The notes under the pieces were generated by a model. The model did no database searches. It was given only the letters and a program-made list of their open reading frames with translations, and was not told the DNA's origin. A stretch of DNA of 64,000 nt from Fimbriimonadales bacterium (GTDB taxonomy: Bacteria; Armatimonadota; Fimbriimonadia; Fimbriimonadales; ATM1), in NCBI GenBank assembly GCA_026129745.1, contig JAHCHL010000006.1, positions 62,001-126,000 of the forward strand. The letters run 5' to 3'. A program made the translations under genes and the position numbers. How positions within the stretch are numbered: position 1 is the stretch's first letter; each line of letters opens with the position of its first letter. This document shows, piece by piece, positions 33,589 to 41,772 of the stretch.

Positions 33589-34572
33589 GTGGACTTGCAG
33601 CGAGTTTGGGAACTGCGGACTGCTACCGATCGCGCAATTTCTGCGTCGCTGCTTCCCCTTTCCTATCTTTATGCGATGGGCTGGCTCGTCTATGCGGGCG
33701 TCTACTCGGTCGGGCTGAAGCAAAGGAAGAAGTTTCCAATCCCGATTGTCGGCGTTGGTAACTTGGAGGTCGGGGGGCTTGGGAAAACCCCGATGTCGAT
33801 CGAGATCGCGCGGATGCTATGCTCGTCCGGCCTGAAGGTCGCAGTCAGTGCGAGCGGTTATGGAAGCCCAGCTTCTCAGGCTGCAACGCTCGCTCCTGCC
33901 GGCGAGCTGGAGCCATCCCGTTGGGGTGATGAGCCTGCGCTGATTCGGTCGAAACTGCCGAACGTGCCATTGATCGTGGGTCGGAGGCGGACGCTTGCTG
34001 CGGAAATCGCGGTTCGCGAGGGCTTCGATGCGCTGGTGCTCGACGATGGCTTTCAGCACTTGCCGCTTGGCCGGGCGGTCGACCTCTTGCTGTACGATCC
34101 GCTTGCAGCCAACCGGCGGTGCATTCCTGCCGGGCCGATGCGCGAGCCGACGATTGGTGCAAGAAGGGCAACTGCCGTGTTGATCGGCAGTGAGCAAGGG
34201 GAGTCTGTTTTCGGATTGCCCGACTTTCGGTTTCGCAGACGATTCACTGGGCTTGTGTCTCACTCGGGCGAGAAGGTTCCTCTCGAATGGCTTATGGGCC
34301 GAAGCGTTCATGCTGTTTGTGCGATCGCTCGACCCAGCAGATTCTTTGAGACCTTGGAGGACATGGGGGCGATTCTTGTCAGCAGAGTTTCGTTTGGGGA
34401 CCACGATGCATTGAATCGCGAACTGCCATCGGGAGCGCCGATCGTCGTTACTGAGAAGGATGCGGTTAAACTGCGCACAAGTTCCATGCCCTTCTACGCA
34501 CTCGAAATGGACGTCGAGTTTGACGACAAGGAGGCTGTCGAGAGTTGGCTTCTCGAAAAGCTCCAAGCCTGA
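33589..34572 (+). CDS. lpxK: tetraacyldisaccharide 4'-kinase
   Basis: Phosphorylates the 4' position of the lipid A precursor at the inner membrane. P-loop VGNLEVGGLGKTP, catalytic segment LDDGFQHLPLGRAVDLLLYD, and the later VTEKDAVKL are all LpxK hallmarks; an N-terminal membrane helix (LSYLYAMGWLVYAGVY) is also expected. Starts at GTG. The presence of lpxK is strong evidence for lipopolysaccharide and hence an outer membrane. It overlaps the acyltransferase gene by 28 bases. Confidence 0.95.
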   Translation: MDLQRVWELRTATDRAISASLLPLSYLYAMGWLVYAGVYSVGLKQRKKFPIPIVGVGNLEVGGLGKTPMSIEIARMLCSSGLKVAVSASGYGSPASQAATLAPAGELEPSRWGDEPALIRSKLPNVPLIVGRRRTLAAEIAVREGFDALVLDDGFQHLPLGRAVDLLLYDPLAANRRCIPAGPMREPTIGARRATAVLIGSEQGESVFGLPDFRFRRRFTGLVSHSGEKVPLEWLMGRSVHAVCAIARPSRFFETLEDMGAILVSRVSFGDHDALNRELPSGAPIVVTEKDAVKLRTSSMPFYALEMDVEFDDKEAVESWLLEKLQA

Positions 34573-35468
34573 AGCGCCGCATTGTGTATCGTGCGGGCGG
34601 GTGCATCGTGTCGTGCGCGTCTTGGCTCGCACGGATCTTCCCAGAGCGCGCAGTCGATCGCGTCGGAACATGGCTTGGCAGGCTTGCCATTCGGATTAGT
34701 AAGAAGCATCGCACAAGAACAGAATCAAATCTCAGAATGTGCTATCCAGAATGGTCGGATCAAGAAATTCAAAATACAACTAAGAAAGTCTTTGAACATT
34801 TCGGCAAGACTGCGATGCGGTTTTTGCGTGCAAGCCGAATGTCGGATGAAGAGGTCCTTCGAAGCGTCAACGCCACGGGATTAGAACTTTTGGATGCGGC
34901 GCTGGCAGAAGGCAAAGGCGTGCTGCTGATATCCGCGCACTTCGGCAATTGGGAACGCGGCGCTCACTATCTTGCGACAAGAGGTTACAAAGTAAGCGTT
35001 GTTGCAAGAGACGCCAACGATGCGAAGGCTACGGAGGTCGTCAACAAGAAGCGCAGCCAGCAAGGCGTCGAAGTGTTTTCTCGCGGGAGCGCAGCGAAGG
35101 AGATTCTTTCCCGATTGAAGCGCAATGAGATTGTGGCCATTCTTCCCGATCAGAACACTTGGGAAATCTACGTTCCGTTCTTTGGCAAGCCTGCTGGAAC
35201 TGCAGTGGGGCCAGCAGTATTTCACTTGCGGACTGGCGTGCCGATACTCGGTTCGTTCTGTATCGAGATGGAAGATGGGTCCTACAAGGGAGTGATTCAG
35301 AGACTCGACATGCCGGAGCTGAGCGGAGACAAAGACGAAGATGTTCGGCGCATCATGACTGCGATCAATGCGATGATCGAGAATGTAGTCCGTATGCACC
35401 CGGAGCAGTGGCTTTGGATGCACGATCGGTGGAAAGCTGCGCGCAACGCAGGGCTCATTGAGCAGTAG
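34545..35468 (+). CDS. lpxL: lipid A biosynthesis acyltransferase (LpxL/HtrB family)
   Basis: Adds a secondary acyl chain to lipid A (or a related lysophospholipid). The catalytic His-x4-Glu is in AHFGNWE and a second conserved segment is ILPDQN. The N-terminal region is amphipathic and the end carries the usual EQWLWMHDRWK. It starts at TTG inside the end of lpxK, so translation is probably coupled. Which of LpxL, LpxM or LpxP it equals cannot be told. Confidence 0.9.
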   Translation: MASRKAPSLKRRIVYRAGGCIVSCASWLARIFPERAVDRVGTWLGRLAIRISKKHRTRTESNLRMCYPEWSDQEIQNTTKKVFEHFGKTAMRFLRASRMSDEEVLRSVNATGLELLDAALAEGKGVLLISAHFGNWERGAHYLATRGYKVSVVARDANDAKATEVVNKKRSQQGVEVFSRGSAAKEILSRLKRNEIVAILPDQNTWEIYVPFFGKPAGTAVGPAVFHLRTGVPILGSFCIEMEDGSYKGVIQRLDMPELSGDKDEDVRRIMTAINAMIENVVRMHPEQWLWMHDRWKAARNAGLIEQ

Positions 35469-35471
35469 CAC

Positions 35472-36215
35472 ATGTACCAGATAGTCTGTTTGAACGTTGG
35501 CTCAAAGTATTCGGACTTTTACGTGGAAAGGCTTTATAACATGCTTTCTCGGCACGTCCACGGCTCTTTCGAGCTTACTTGCTTCACTGATCGAAAGCGA
35601 GAACTCTCTGCAGACATTAGGCAAGTCGATTGTTCGAGTTGGGGCTATGAAGGCTGGTTCAACAAGATCAAGCTGTTCGATGTCGACGAAATGCCTGCAA
35701 CAGAGTTCTATTACTTCGATATGACGCTTGTCGTTCGATCCAACCTCGGGAAGCTCTTCGAGTTCGCTCAGCGGAGTAAAGCAGATCTCGTTGCAGTCAA
35801 GGATTGGAACTATGACGTACTCAACTCTTGCGTTATGCGAATAACAAGGAGCGAAATGTCGCAAGTCATTTGGGAGACGTTTCGGGATCGCGAATACGGG
35901 GAAGAAGAGTTTGCAGGGGATCAGAACTTCATCGATGCCGTTATCAAGCGAAAGAAGCTTGAATCGAAGGTCGATTACTTTCCTGAAGAGCTGATCGTGG
36001 CGTATCGATCTTTGCTAAAGCTTCATCGGAAGGATCCAGTTGCCGCGCAGGAGCAGTTAGAACAAAGCGCCATTGTGAAGTTTCATGGCAATCCGCGCAT
36101 GACAGACATTTTGAGTCCGCTTTCCTTTTTCAAGCGGGTAACGTTGCGCTATCCCCTTTGGGCAATCAAGGACTGGATGTTCTTGAACAACGTTGTCCGC
36201 GAAAATTGGCGATAG
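35472..36215 (+). CDS. GT-A-like glycosyltransferase with a degenerate DxD
   Basis: The product opens VCLNVGSKYSDFYVERLYNM and has the GT-A architecture of GT8-like enzymes, with FYYFDMTLVV at the site of the metal-binding DxD. The second Asp is Thr here. Later motifs GDQNF and FHGNP match those of the minus-strand gene that follows tail to tail, where DxD is intact (YIDLDVV). It starts 3 bases after lpxL, so a role in LPS sugar assembly is plausible but unproven. Possibly inactive or metal-independent. Confidence 0.72.
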   Translation: MYQIVCLNVGSKYSDFYVERLYNMLSRHVHGSFELTCFTDRKRELSADIRQVDCSSWGYEGWFNKIKLFDVDEMPATEFYYFDMTLVVRSNLGKLFEFAQRSKADLVAVKDWNYDVLNSCVMRITRSEMSQVIWETFRDREYGEEEFAGDQNFIDAVIKRKKLESKVDYFPEELIVAYRSLLKLHRKDPVAAQEQLEQSAIVKFHGNPRMTDILSPLSFFKRVTLRYPLWAIKDWMFLNNVVRENWR

Positions 36216-36938
36216 TCAATCGAGTCGCCAATGATCGAGAAGCCACTTTGCGGGTTTATATGGCATGCGACCTTTCGCGCGCCTTCCTTCTGCTGCTTCG
36301 TGCGGTTTCGGGTCACCGTGAAAGATAACGATTTTGGTACCTGGGGGGGCCTTCGGTTCCACAAATAGGCGTTTTGGGAATGCTGGAGTGCAGTGTCTTC
36401 GAAAGCTGCAGCACCAGTCTTGTGGCCAGTATTCAACTCTCTTTTTATTTAGGACAGCGTGTGTCAGATACGCTTGTTCGTTTCGAAACTTTTCTCGCCA
36501 CTTTTGCGATTCGGCAATGAAGTCGGCAAGAACGAAGTCGAGCGTGCCAGCTTCGAATCTGAAGACCGATGAGTTCCCGATGATGCCGTCGAGCGACCAA
36601 TCTCGAATGATGCAGAAGTCGCCTGGGTGTTCGAAAAACGGCATGAGGCTGTTCAAGATGACGACATCGAGGTCGATATAGAGGACTTTGCCATCGAGAT
36701 CTATATGTTCCGAATCAAAGAGCAGCAGTTTCTTCCAGCCGCGCTCTGGCCCGCCAAGTCCGTCGAGAGTCGACGGGATAGGAATGACTTCGATGCCTGG
36801 ATCGACTCCTTTGGAATTGTCGGTCACGCAAACGAATCGGTGATCCGCGGGGAGGTTTCGCCGCACCATCGCGCGAAGGACGTTTACATACTCAGGGCCA
36901 TATTTGTCCCCCCATTTCATGCAAGCGACGGTCAGCAT
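36216..36938 (-). CDS. GT-A glycosyltransferase, paralog of its convergent neighbour
   Basis: The GT8-like fold begins VACMKWGDKYGPEYVNVLRA. The metal/nucleotide-sugar DxD is in VLYIDLDVVILNSL. NEQAYLTHAV and IVIFHGDPKP correspond to GDQNF and FHGNP of the plus-strand gene at 35472. The two stops are directly adjacent. Length 240, no membrane segment. Donor and acceptor unknown. Confidence 0.8.
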   Translation of the reverse strand: MLTVACMKWGDKYGPEYVNVLRAMVRRNLPADHRFVCVTDNSKGVDPGIEVIPIPSTLDGLGGPERGWKKLLLFDSEHIDLDGKVLYIDLDVVILNSLMPFFEHPGDFCIIRDWSLDGIIGNSSVFRFEAGTLDFVLADFIAESQKWREKFRNEQAYLTHAVLNKKRVEYWPQDWCCSFRRHCTPAFPKRLFVEPKAPPGTKIVIFHGDPKPHEAAEGRRAKGRMPYKPAKWLLDHWRLD

Positions 36939-36973
36939 CGGAGCGTTCTTACCTGATTCGGCGAAGGGGGCCG

Positions 36974-36979
36974 TATAAT
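36974..36979 (+). promoter_or_regulatory. -10 box (TATAAT) directly before the BON-domain gene
   Basis: A perfect TATAAT ends 6 bases before the ATG at 36986. The start point would coincide with the A of ATG, so the mRNA is predicted leaderless. Confidence 0.65.
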
Positions 36980-36985
36980 GGAGTC

Positions 36986-37228
36986 ATGCCTAAGCCCGAA
37001 GATCTCGAAGCCGCACGGATGGTCCGCAAGGAGTTCGCCCGGAGACCAATCGACACTTCGCTGATGACGATTTCAATCGTTCACGGCGTGGTTTACCTTC
37101 GTGGGAGTGTCAAGCCGATGAGAGGGCATACGTTCGACATGAAAGAGGAGTTGGAGATTCTGTCGAAGATCTTACGGCAGCGTCCTGGCATTCGCGACGT
37201 CGTGATCGATGTGACGCGGCGTGCTTAG
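36986..37228 (+). CDS. small BON-domain protein
   Basis: 80 residues with a BON-like pattern: a helix (EDLEAARMVRKEFARRP), strand TISIVHGVVYLRGSV, a helix, and a final strand IRDVVIDVTRR. BON domains bind phospholipid or other hydrophobic surfaces and usually occur in exported proteins, but no signal peptide is present here. It is transcribed alone. Its stop overlaps the convergent aldolase gene by 4 bases. Confidence 0.75.
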   Translation: MPKPEDLEAARMVRKEFARRPIDTSLMTISIVHGVVYLRGSVKPMRGHTFDMKEELEILSKILRQRPGIRDVVIDVTRRA

Positions 37229-37872
37229 AGTTCTCCAGACAACCCGACCTCGCTCAGCCAGGCCATGGCACCTTCTGAAAGCCTTTGTGCTCCACCATGA
37301 GCTTCAGCTATGAACAGCGTTTTCGCGACGCGCTCAAGTATTTCCATTCGCATATAAGCGTCTTCGAGATTTGCGCCGATTGTCACGGCGCCATGATTCT
37401 GCAATAAGAACGTTTTATGTTCCTTAGCAAACTGTGCGATCGCCTCGCCAACCGCGTCTGTTCCTGGAATAGCGAAGGGGACTAATGCGACACGGCCCAG
37501 GTAGTAGCCGGATTCGGGAAGCACATCGTCAGGAATCGATTTGCCAGCTGTCGCGAGTCCTGTTGCGAAGATTGGGTGCGCATGAACGATCGCTTTGCAA
37601 TCTTGCCGCTCACGATAGATGCGAAGGTGCATCTTGATTTCTGACGATGGTTCTGGAGAGGAGTCAACGCACAGCAGCGAACCGTCCAGTTGCAATTCGA
37701 CGAGGTCTTCAGGAGAAAGGCGTGCTTTGTCTTTCGCCTTCGGCGTTGCGATGATTGTGCCGGAATCCGTGCGTACGCTCACGTTACCTTCAGATGGACC
37801 AATTAGGTCGCGATCATAAAGGCGTTTGGTAACTCGGCAAATCTCTTCTCGATTCGTCATCGGCGCTGCCAT
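37225..37872 (-). CDS. class II aldolase/adducin family protein (fuculose-phosphate aldolase-like)
   Basis: Zinc aldolase fold. Zinc ligands are in IVHAHPIFATG and LLQNHGAVTIG; the phosphate-binding region is GPSEGNVSVRTD. Likely an L-fuculose-1-phosphate or 5-methylthioribulose-1-phosphate dehydratase-like enzyme; substrate not decidable. The ATG at 37872 (or one four codons later) is used because the longer frame runs through tRNA-Leu. It begins 2 bases after the tRNA's CCA, so it is probably read from the tRNA promoter. Confidence 0.85.
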   Translation of the reverse strand: MAAPMTNREEICRVTKRLYDRDLIGPSEGNVSVRTDSGTIIATPKAKDKARLSPEDLVELQLDGSLLCVDSSPEPSSEIKMHLRIYRERQDCKAIVHAHPIFATGLATAGKSIPDDVLPESGYYLGRVALVPFAIPGTDAVGEAIAQFAKEHKTFLLQNHGAVTIGANLEDAYMRMEILERVAKTLFIAEAHGGAQRLSEGAMAWLSEVGLSGEL

Positions 37873-37874
37873 CT

Positions 37875-37958
37875 TGGTGCCCAGGGCGGGACTCGAACCC
37901 GCATGGGTTTCCCCGGGGGATTTTAAGTCCCCTGTGTCTACCATTCCACCACCTGGGC
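37875..37958 (-). tRNA. tRNA-Leu (TAA), CCA encoded
   Basis: Class II tRNA with a long variable arm. Acceptor GCCCAGG/CCTGGGC, anticodon stem GGGGA/TCCCC with loop CTTAAAA (anticodon TAA at 37923-37925), variable stem CCGGGGAAACCC-like, T-arm GCGGGTTCGAGTCCCGC, and encoded ACCA. It is followed almost without gap by the aldolase gene. Confidence 0.97.
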
Positions 37959-37970
37959 GAACAGCGTAGT

Positions 37971-39146
37971 TTACGCTCTGCGCCGACTTTCAATGGCGGC
38001 TTCATACTGCTTAGCGAGTTCCTTGGAAAGTTTGGTGGGGCTGAGCCGGTCATTTGCGAGCGATTCGACGTTTCTTTCGATTTTCTTTCGATGTTCGGGG
38101 TTTGCGAGGATGTCGAGTGTCGCCTTCGCAAGCGCATCCGGGTCATTCGGGGGGATCAAAGTCGCTGTGACGCCATCTTCCAAGATTTCTCCGATTCCAC
38201 CGACATTCGAAGCAACACAGGCCCGATTGAAAGCAAGCGCGGTGCCGATGACGCCGCTTTGCGTTGCGCCTTTGTAAGGCAAAAGCACCGCTGTCGACTC
38301 GGTAAAGAGTCGGGCGGCTTCTTCGTTCGATGTTCTTTGGTTTATGACTCTGATCCGGTCGTCATTCTGAAATGATCCGATATGTTCATTGAGTGCAGGG
38401 CCGGTGCCTGCGATTGTCAGTATCGTGTTCGAATTCCTTTGCCTGATGATCGGCCATGCTGCGGCAAGCGCATCAACTCCCTTGTATTCGATCATGCGTC
38501 CAAAGAAGAGCAGATTCGCATCTTGCTGTCTGGCATCGGGTGGCGTGTAGAGCTTGTAGTAGTCCAGCACGTGGTGCAACACGACTGCAATCCGATCTTG
38601 ATCGATATGCGGAATCATCTGTTGCAGCCGCACCTTGTTCGCTTGTGCGGTCGTGACGATTCTGTCTGCACGTTTCCGAAACGCAGTTTGAATCAACTTT
38701 CGTTTGCCCCAGGGCTGAACTCCTTCACCAAGATGAGGCGTAGGGTCGTGCACCGTAAGGACAAGTGGGCACTTGAGTGACTTGAGACCCATGAGCCAAG
38801 TAACTACTTGCTTGGCTACGAACGATTCTTGCAAGTGAAGAACGTCGGGTTGGAATTCTCTGATCGACTTCTTCAGCGATTTCAGTTGCCGAATGTAGAA
38901 GCTCCATGAAAGTTCGACATTGTCGGGAAGGTCGCGCTCGATATCGACCTCCACTTGAATTGGAATTATCTTGCGCCACGAGTCCCAGTCAAGGTAAGTA
39001 AGCTGGCGCTCGGTTGTTCGGAGCTTGACAACTGAGATCTCAGAAAGGCACCGAACGATGTCCGCCGAGAAAGGAAGGTGGACCTGAGCACAATAAAGGA
39101 TTCTCGGCGAATTGCTAGCCCTACCGAGTGAGCTGTTTACCAACAC
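37971..39146 (-). CDS. GT4 family glycosyltransferase
   Basis: GT-B fold. The N-terminal domain begins RILYCAQVHLPFSADI; the C-terminal nucleotide-binding domain has NLLFFGRMIEYKGVDAL, TIAGTGPAL, and VLLPYKGATQSGVIGTALAF, corresponding to the acidic donor-binding loop. I prefer the GTG at 39146 (or TTG at 39143), just after GGGAGG, over the longer frame into the divergent gene. Probably transfers hexose to a surface polysaccharide; its pairing with a divergent GT4 supports that. Confidence 0.88.
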   Translation of the reverse strand: MLVNSSLGRASNSPRILYCAQVHLPFSADIVRCLSEISVVKLRTTERQLTYLDWDSWRKIIPIQVEVDIERDLPDNVELSWSFYIRQLKSLKKSIREFQPDVLHLQESFVAKQVVTWLMGLKSLKCPLVLTVHDPTPHLGEGVQPWGKRKLIQTAFRKRADRIVTTAQANKVRLQQMIPHIDQDRIAVVLHHVLDYYKLYTPPDARQQDANLLFFGRMIEYKGVDALAAAWPIIRQRNSNTILTIAGTGPALNEHIGSFQNDDRIRVINQRTSNEEAARLFTESTAVLLPYKGATQSGVIGTALAFNRACVASNVGGIGEILEDGVTATLIPPNDPDALAKATLDILANPEHRKKIERNVESLANDRLSPTKLSKELAKQYEAAIESRRRA

Positions 39147-39188
39147 TTGCCTCCCGACACAATCAGATTCTTTTGAAATCCTACCCAA

Positions 39189-39217
39189 GTTATATCGTGT
39201 ATTATCTTGAGTCCCAA
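39189..39217 (-). promoter_or_regulatory. promoter of the minus-strand GT4 gene
   Basis: On the minus strand TTGGGA (39212-39217) and TATAAC (39189-39194) are separated by 17 bases. The leader of about 36 bases ends in GGGAGG before the GTG at 39146, which supports that start. Confidence 0.55.
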
Positions 39218-39230
39218 TAGAGACCATCCC

Positions 39231-40385
39231 GTGCGCGTACTTAGATTCTTGGGCTTTCCCATTCAGAACTTCAGCAGCCTGGAGCACATGGTGCTTTCTC
39301 ATTGTGAGCAGTTAAATTTGACAGGGCACCACGCCGAGTGCGTCTATGACGGGATATGGAATCAGGAAGCTGCAGACAGGGCCATTGCCTTTGCTCCGAA
39401 TACCAAGATTCATTTCGATTTTCCATTTGGCCTGGGTCTGAAGCCATTCGATCGCCTGGCCTATTACAGAAAATCACTCAAACTCATCAGGGATGGAAGT
39501 TTTGATGTCGTTGACGCCTACTTCGAGCCAAGCTCGAGGGTCTTGAACCAGGTTGCAAAGTCATGTCCTCGCACGGTTTTCGTCAACACAATGGGCAATC
39601 CATTGCATCAACGGTCAAGATTCCGATTGGTCAGAGATCTCAAACGCAAGTATGCAATCTACTGCCGCAAACACTATGATGGAATTGTGGCAGTTTCCGA
39701 ATTTGTTCGTGACGACTTGCTTTCGACTGGCCTACCTAAAGACAAAATGACAGTTATTCGAAACTGCGTAGACGTGGAGAAATTCAAACCAAATGGATCT
39801 AAACGATTTCATGACGGGCGACTCAACGTCACCTTTACTGGCCGACTCGTCGAGCAAAAGAATCTCGAAGTGCTTATAAGGGCAAGTAAATTGCTTTTCG
39901 ACAGGCCTGGATTCTCCAATCTCAAAGTCACAATCTATGGTGAAGGACACTTACGGCAGTCATTAGAGGCATTAGTCAAGGAGCTTGGCATTGAAACGGT
40001 GGTCTCATTGCCAGGTCATGTTCATGATGTCGTGGATCTGCTCAACAATCGAACGGACATATATTGTCATCCTTCTAACTTTGAGGGACTCAGCGCTTCA
40101 TTGTTGGAAGCCATGGCATGCGAATGCCCCATTGTGGCGTCGAGCATTCCAAGCAATCGAGAGGCAATAAAGCACGGTGAAACTGGTTTACTGTTCGAAA
40201 CCAGCGATCCAACGGATCTTGCTGATAAGCTTGAGATCCTTGCCACAAACGAACCGCTTCGAGAAACGGTTTCTCGAAATGCAAGAGATTTTGTCGTCTC
40301 TGAGTTGACCTTAGATCAACTGATCAAACGGACTAACGAGTTTTACCAATCACTATTAGAGAAGAAACAGATTACCGCGGGATAA
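39231..40385 (+). CDS. GT4 family glycosyltransferase
   Basis: GT-B enzyme with FTGRLVEQKNLEVLI, IYGEGHLRQSLE and the donor-binding loop SNFEGLSASLLEAMA (the E-x7-E motif). The GTG at 39231 gives the natural start MRVLRFLGFP; a TTG at 39207 is possible. It is divergent from another GT4 gene with about 84 bp between. Base composition looks somewhat more AT-rich than neighbours, as is common for polysaccharide genes. Confidence 0.9.
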   Translation: MRVLRFLGFPIQNFSSLEHMVLSHCEQLNLTGHHAECVYDGIWNQEAADRAIAFAPNTKIHFDFPFGLGLKPFDRLAYYRKSLKLIRDGSFDVVDAYFEPSSRVLNQVAKSCPRTVFVNTMGNPLHQRSRFRLVRDLKRKYAIYCRKHYDGIVAVSEFVRDDLLSTGLPKDKMTVIRNCVDVEKFKPNGSKRFHDGRLNVTFTGRLVEQKNLEVLIRASKLLFDRPGFSNLKVTIYGEGHLRQSLEALVKELGIETVVSLPGHVHDVVDLLNNRTDIYCHPSNFEGLSASLLEAMACECPIVASSIPSNREAIKHGETGLLFETSDPTDLADKLEILATNEPLRETVSRNARDFVVSELTLDQLIKRTNEFYQSLLEKKQITAG

Positions 40386-40391
40386 ACCTTT

Positions 40392-41282
40392 TTGCTCAAT
40401 GCCCTTTGCTGGTACACTTTATTGGTGCTTTCTCTCCTAACTCTTATTGCACTAGGTGCGGAACCGCAGGTGACTGTCTTTCGTGCCATGACATTCAACA
40501 TTTGGCGCGGTGGAACTCAGTTCCAACCGATTGAGCAGACCATTGAAGTCATCAAAAAGTCCCATGCCGACATCGTTGGCATTCAAGAACCTGACGACAG
40601 CTTAGAGACAATTGCCAAGGGCTTGGGCTGGAACCGAAGCGACAAAGCTTCGATCGTGACCAGATTCGAGATCATCGAAGACTGGTCCGTAGAAGGTTCG
40701 AGGTGGGGAGGTGCGATCATTCGTTTGCCGAACGGCCGAGACATCATTTTTCTCAACACTCACTTGAATCCGTTTCCTTATGGTCCCTATGAGGTTCGCG
40801 ACAAGAAGGCGACAACCAACGAACAACTTCTGAAAGTGGAAGAAGACTCTGGAAGATTGCGGCAAATGAAGGCGATGCTCGAATCGCTTGCATCGAAAGA
40901 CAAAGAAAGGCCAGTCGTATTCACCGGTGACTTTAACACACCGTCGCACCTTGATTGGGTTACTTCCACGAATGGGCGGAATTTCGGGGTCGAGTTCGAG
41001 TGGCCGATTACTCTCATGGCGTTAGAAGTTGGGTTGCGGGACGTATTTCGCACGATTCACCCCGAACCTGCGAAGACTCCAGGATTCACTTGGTCGCCAG
41101 GCTATCCCTTCGGCAAACTCGACGAAGACGACGTGATGGATCGAATCGACTTCGTGCTCTATCGTGGGCTGACCGCAGTCGGTGCGTGGGTGGTCGGAGA
41201 GTCGGGTCCTCACTCGCACATTGCCGTCGATCCCTGGCCTTCGGATCATCGCGCGGTCGCCGCCGAGTTCCGATTGGATTAG
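40392..41282 (+). CDS. exported endonuclease/exonuclease/phosphatase (EEP) family protein
   Basis: DNase I-like metal phosphoesterase fold with all landmarks: MTFNIW, GIQEP, NTHLNP, FTGDFNTP, DRIDFVLY and WPSDHRAVA (catalytic His and Asp). The N-terminus LCWYTLLVLSLLTLIALGAEP is a signal peptide, so it acts outside the cytoplasm; substrate could be nucleic acid, a phospholipid or a sugar phosphate. The start is a TTG 6 bases after the GT4 stop. Confidence 0.85.
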   Translation: MLNALCWYTLLVLSLLTLIALGAEPQVTVFRAMTFNIWRGGTQFQPIEQTIEVIKKSHADIVGIQEPDDSLETIAKGLGWNRSDKASIVTRFEIIEDWSVEGSRWGGAIIRLPNGRDIIFLNTHLNPFPYGPYEVRDKKATTNEQLLKVEEDSGRLRQMKAMLESLASKDKERPVVFTGDFNTPSHLDWVTSTNGRNFGVEFEWPITLMALEVGLRDVFRTIHPEPAKTPGFTWSPGYPFGKLDEDDVMDRIDFVLYRGLTAVGAWVVGESGPHSHIAVDPWPSDHRAVAAEFRLD

Positions 41283-41306
41283 ATTGACCTTTGTTCGGGT
41301 TCGGCC

Positions 41307-41312
41307 CATAAT
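41307..41312 (+). promoter_or_regulatory. -10 box (CATAAT) before the dCMP deaminase gene
   Basis: CATAAT ends 7 bases before the ATG at 41320. No ribosome site lies between them; a leaderless start is predicted. Confidence 0.45.
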
Positions 41313-41319
41313 GGCCTCG

Positions 41320-41772
41320 ATGTCCGAACGCCCTTCCTGGGACAACTATTTCATGAAGATCGCCCACACGGTTTCGAGCAGGGCGACCTGCCGCCGCCGA
41401 AGTGTGGGCGCAGTAATCGAGAAGAACAAGCGCATTCTCGCCACTGGCTACAATGGCGCCCCGCGCGGTGTGCCGCATTGCGAAGAGTGGGGCTGCGACA
41501 TCACCCAGAAGTGTCAGCTCGCCGCCCATGCGGAACAGAACGCAATCGCGCAAGCTGCAGCGAACGGCGTTTCGTGCCAGGACGCCACAATCTATGTCAT
41601 GTGTCAGCCGTGCAACGTTTGCGCGAAAATGCTGATCAACGCAGGGATCACTCGAGTCGTGTTCGAGGGCGATTACCCAGATGACTTAGCCCTCAAACTG
41701 TTCGCTCATGCCGGCACCGAGTTGGTTCGACTCGTTGACGGAAAGTGTGAAATCGTTGAATTGAGCCAATGA
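41320..41772 (+). CDS. dCMP deaminase (ComEB-like)
   Basis: Zinc deaminase converting dCMP to dUMP for thymidylate synthesis. The catalytic HAEQNAI and zinc cysteines PCNVC are present, plus CRRRSVGAVIEKNKRILATG and the additional zinc-binding CEEWGCD segment typical of the dCMP deaminase family. The ATG at 41320 gives MSERPSWDNYFM, the normal N-terminus; the frame runs further into the previous gene. ATGA overlap with the next gene. Confidence 0.93.
   Translation: MSERPSWDNYFMKIAHTVSSRATCRRRSVGAVIEKNKRILATGYNGAPRGVPHCEEWGCDITQKCQLAAHAEQNAIAQAAANGVSCQDATIYVMCQPCNVCAKMLINAGITRVVFEGDYPDDLALKLFAHAGTELVRLVDGKCEIVELSQ

Noticed and set aside
37873..37944. Extended N-terminus of the class II aldolase frame
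   Set aside because: It is translated from tRNA-Leu sequence.
39228..39302. Longer N-terminus for the minus-strand GT4 glycosyltransferase
   Set aside because: It would run into the divergent gene; a 17-base-spaced promoter and GGGAGG lie inside the extension, pointing to the GTG at 39146.
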